This document shows, piece after piece, positions 5,137-6,881 of a stretch of DNA of 6,881 nt (its first letter is position 1; every line of letters begins with the position of its first letter). Source of the stretch: Gallionella sp. (lineage in GTDB: Bacteria > Pseudomonadota > Gammaproteobacteria > Burkholderiales > Gallionellaceae); assembly GCA_024654105.1 (NCBI GenBank), contig JANLID010000277.1, forward strand, positions 1 to 6,881, written 5' to 3'. Position numbers and translations under genes: made by a program. The notes beneath the pieces are model-generated. The model saw only the letters and a list, made by a program, of their open reading frames with translations. It was not told the origin of the DNA and did not search any database.

Positions 5137-5943
5137 ATGAACGAACTGCAACTCCCCCTCCATCCGATCGCGCGCATCCACGGCGAACCGCTGCTGGAGC
5201 TGCCGCAGGATTTATACATCCCGCCGGATGCACTGGAACTGGTGCTGGAGAATTTCCAGGGGCCGCTGGACTTGCTGCTGTATCTGATCCGCAAGCACAA
5301 TCTCGATGTGCTGGATATTCCGATGGCGGAGCTGACCCGGCAATACATGAGCTACATCGAAACGATGCAGCAGCATCGCCTGGAGCTGGCTGCTGAATAT
5401 CTGCTGATGGCGGCGGTGCTGATCGAAATCAAGTCGCGCATGCTGCTGCCGCGTCCGCCCAAGGCCAGCGAAGAAGAGGCGGGAGACCCGCGTGCCGAAC
5501 TGATGCGCCGCCTGCTGGAATACGAGCAGATGAAACTGGCCGCACAGAGGCTGAATGAATTGCCGCAGGCCGGGCGCGATTTTGAAATCGTGCAGGTGCT
5601 GATCGAACGCACCGTGAAAGAACGGTTGCCGCAAGTCGGCGTGGAAGATTTGCGGCAGGCCTGGCTGGGGCTGCTGGCACGCGCCAAACTGAACACGCAT
5701 CACAAGGTGCGTCGCGAGCAGTTATCGGTGCGCGAGCAGATGACGCACATCCTGCGCTGTTTGCGGGGTGGCGAATATGTTGCGTTCGACAAGCTGTTCG
5801 ATGTGGAAAGCGGCGTGGCGAAACTGGTGGTCACCTTCATCGCCATCCTCGAGTTGGCCAAGGAATATCTGGTGGAAATCCAGCAAAGCGAAACATTGGG
5901 GAGTATTTATGTCAGAACCAGTCGAGCCATTACCGCAGAGTGA
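5137..5943 (+). CDS. scpA: Segregation and condensation protein ScpA (kleisin)
   Basis: Kleisin subunit that bridges SMC heads and binds an ScpB dimer, forming the SMC-ScpAB condensin that compacts and segregates the nucleoid. The product is 268 residues, normal for the family. The N-terminal SMC-neck domain has LVLENFQGPLDLLLYLIRK (35-53), VLDIPMAELTRQYMSYIE (58-75) and EYLLMAAVLIEIKSRMLLP (87-105). A charged linker follows (SEEEAGDPRAEL, 111-122). The C-terminal winged-helix for the SMC head cap is at about 195-260, including VVTFIAILELAKEYLVEI (231-248). The start at 5137 has a poor Shine-Dalgarno and is 6 bp from the trpS stop, suggesting coupling. The N-terminal IHGEPLLELPQDLYIPPDAL segment agrees with my recollection of betaproteobacterial ScpA. 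Its 3' end overlaps scpB by 35 bp. Confidence 0.95.
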   Translation: MNELQLPLHPIARIHGEPLLELPQDLYIPPDALELVLENFQGPLDLLLYLIRKHNLDVLDIPMAELTRQYMSYIETMQQHRLELAAEYLLMAAVLIEIKSRMLLPRPPKASEEEAGDPRAELMRRLLEYEQMKLAAQRLNELPQAGRDFEIVQVLIERTVKERLPQVGVEDLRQAWLGLLARAKLNTHHKVRREQLSVREQMTHILRCLRGGEYVAFDKLFDVESGVAKLVVTFIAILELAKEYLVEIQQSETLGSIYVRTSRAITAE

Positions 5944-6586
5944 AGCGTCGCTGCCCGTGGAAACCGAATCCAGCCAAGGCGAGGTTTCGATTCCCACGGA
6001 TCTGTTTGGCGGGAAGATGAATACCGAGCAGTTCAAGCATCTGCTTGAGGCCGCGCTGCTGACCAGCACGGAACCGCTGCCGCTTGCGGAGTTGAAAAAA
6101 CTCAGCGATGTGTCGCTGGACAACCGCCAGTTGGAAATGCTGCTCGAAAAGCTTGCGCAGGACTGGCAAGGGCGCGGCGTGGAATTGACCCGCGTGGCCA
6201 GCGGCTGGCGCTTCCGCGCCAAACCGGAAATGCAGCCATACCTGGACCGGCTCAACCCGCAGAAGCCGCCGCGCTACTCGCGTGCAGTATTGGAAACACT
6301 TGCCATCATCGCCTACCACCAACCGGTCACACGCGGCGATATTGAGGAAATACGCGGCGTGGCAGTTTCTTCACAAATCCTCAAAACATTGGAAGCGCGC
6401 GGCTGGGTGGAAGTTGTCGGCACGCGCGACACGCCGGGCAAGCCGGAATTGTTCGCCACGACCAAACAAATGCTCGACGATCTTGACTTGCGTACCTTGC
6501 AGGAACTTCCGGCGCTGGAGGAAATTGGCGCACTGCTGGAACAGGACACGGCTACAGCCAGCCAGGAACAAGCACTGGCATATTGA
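5909..6586 (+). CDS. scpB: Segregation and condensation protein ScpB
   Basis: Dimeric winged-helix partner of ScpA in the SMC condensin. The product is 225 residues. Two winged-helix domains are visible. The first (about 38-115) runs from MNTEQFKHLLEAALLTSTEP through VELTRVASGWRFRAKPEMQP. The second (about 120-195) contains RYSRAVLETLAIIAYHQPVT (122-141), RGDIEEIRGVAVS (142-154), GTRDTPGKPELFATT (171-185) and a final LPALEEI (200-206). I chose the ATG at 5909 because GGGGAG at 5898-5903 is well placed. The frame is open to 5768, but that stretch is a shadow of scpA. A later ATG at 6017 (residue 37) would remove an acidic, low-complexity leader and cannot be excluded, though its purine stretch is too close to act. 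The 35-bp overlap with scpA suggests coupled, balanced synthesis. Confidence 0.94.
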   Translation: MSEPVEPLPQSEASLPVETESSQGEVSIPTDLFGGKMNTEQFKHLLEAALLTSTEPLPLAELKKLSDVSLDNRQLEMLLEKLAQDWQGRGVELTRVASGWRFRAKPEMQPYLDRLNPQKPPRYSRAVLETLAIIAYHQPVTRGDIEEIRGVAVSSQILKTLEARGWVEVVGTRDTPGKPELFATTKQMLDDLDLRTLQELPALEEIGALLEQDTATASQEQALAY

Positions 6587-6714
6587 TCGGCATGGGAAGG
6601 CGCAGAAAAGCGCGAAAGATATGTTGCGTGCCTCCTGGCCCTGGAGGGTGCGATTCAAACTGATGCGGGGTAATCTCACAACCTCATCCACTGTTTAGAC
6701 GAGAGGAGAGTTTC
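6587..6714 (+). other. Non-coding gap after scpB, no clear terminator
   Basis: These 128 bp hold a weak hairpin, CCTCC (6631-6635) with GGAGG (6643-6647), without a following T-run, so it is a poor terminator candidate. A 23-codon ORF from the ATG at 6592 begins with the basic residues MGRRRKARK and stops at 6661-6663; nothing supports its being a gene. The stretch may include the left end of the element carrying the next ORF, but I could not identify a terminal inverted repeat with only one end in view. Confidence 0.4.
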
Positions 6715-6881
6715 ATGGGAATGAGTGACGAAGCCTTATTGGATCGCCTGAACGGCCATCCCGTGCTGCGGAGCCGAGTTGAGTCGATGCTGCTGGTTGT
6801 CGGTGGCGAGATGGGAAACCCGCAAGAAGCGGACGCGGCAGAGATGCAGCCGATCGAACAGATGAGGCGGATGGGTCAAGA
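6715..6881 (+). CDS. Partial ORF, probably N-terminus of an insertion-sequence protein
   Basis: An ORF begins with ATG at 6715 after a very strong GAGAGGAGAG (6701-6710, 4-base spacer) and stays open for 55 codons to the window edge. Residues are MGMSDEALLDRLNGHPVLRS, then RVESMLLVVGGEMGNPQEAD, AAEMQPIEQMRRMGQ. A second in-frame ATG (6721) could also start it. The pattern of a helical RVE.ML segment, a gap, an acidic helix and a final E.MRRMGQ resembles, from memory, the N-terminal region of ISKra4-like and related transposases. I hold this at moderate confidence because no catalytic part is visible. It takes the position where rluB often follows scpB in betaproteobacteria, and the sequence does not resemble RluB. 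Confidence 0.6.
   Translation, partial: MGMSDEALLDRLNGHPVLRSRVESMLLVVGGEMGNPQEADAAEMQPIEQMRRMGQ

Noticed and set aside
4567..5181. 204-codon minus-strand open frame opposite trpS
   Set aside because: It is a shadow of the trpS reading frame, with no recognisable domain and no plausible ribosome-binding site.
5212..5703. 163-codon minus-strand open frame opposite scpA
   Set aside because: It is Gln/His-rich antisense sequence of a conserved kleisin gene, so not credible as a gene.
5768..5908. N-terminal extension of scpB
   Set aside because: This stretch codes the conserved ScpA C-terminal winged helix in another frame; a good ribosome-binding site precedes 5909.

Overview
The window looks like chromosomal DNA from a betaproteobacterium. 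I infer this from the divergent smpB / ratA-rnfH arrangement, the rnmA-yciO pair, the trpS-scpA-scpB run, and a tryptophanyl-tRNA synthetase of the roughly 400-residue type with a central insertion. A Gallionella/Nitrosomonadales-like host is my guess; the sequence alone does not settle it. The base composition is moderately GC-rich and coding density is high between positions 272 and 6586.

Layout. Positions 1-271 are a scar. An IS256-family transposase fragment runs in from the left edge and stops at about 128, where it passes into a short hairpin repeat (121-167). A larger inverted repeat (182-269) follows and abuts the end of smpB. smpB (272-721, minus) is divergent from a plus-strand run: ratA (788-1225), rnfH (1222-1545), rnmA/yciV-like PHP phosphatase (1545-2576), yciO (2579-3211), an M50 site-2-protease-like membrane protein (3272-3919), trpS (3928-5130), scpA (5137-5943) and scpB (5909-6586). 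Most junctions overlap or are only a few bases apart. After a 128-bp non-coding stretch, a new ORF with a strong ribosome-binding site begins at 6715 and runs off the right edge. It is probably the N-terminus of an insertion-sequence protein.

Functions. These are housekeeping genes: ribosome rescue (SmpB), a START-domain RatA protein, a ubiquitin-fold RnfH protein, nucleotide/RNA-end phosphatase (RnmA), a threonylcarbamoyl-AMP-synthase-fold protein (YciO), membrane proteolysis, tRNA charging (TrpS), and chromosome condensation and segregation (ScpA/ScpB with SMC). They share transcription and gene order, not one pathway.

The most interesting signal is a set of small palindromic repeats. Two tandem 48-bp units lie inside the 3' end of the rnmA coding sequence. 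They keep frame and add two 16-residue repeats to a C-terminal tail absent from normal RnmA. Six base pairs of the hairpin differ between the two units by paired, compensatory changes, so the nucleic-acid structure appears conserved rather than the peptide. A third copy sits at the point where the IS256 transposase is broken. Other palindromes lie at the rnmA/yciO junction (covering yciO's likely ribosome-binding site), over the yciO stop codon, and downstream of smpB. The window therefore holds an ordinary operon colonised by several families of short palindromic element, one of them protein-coding in the manner of Rickettsia palindromic elements.
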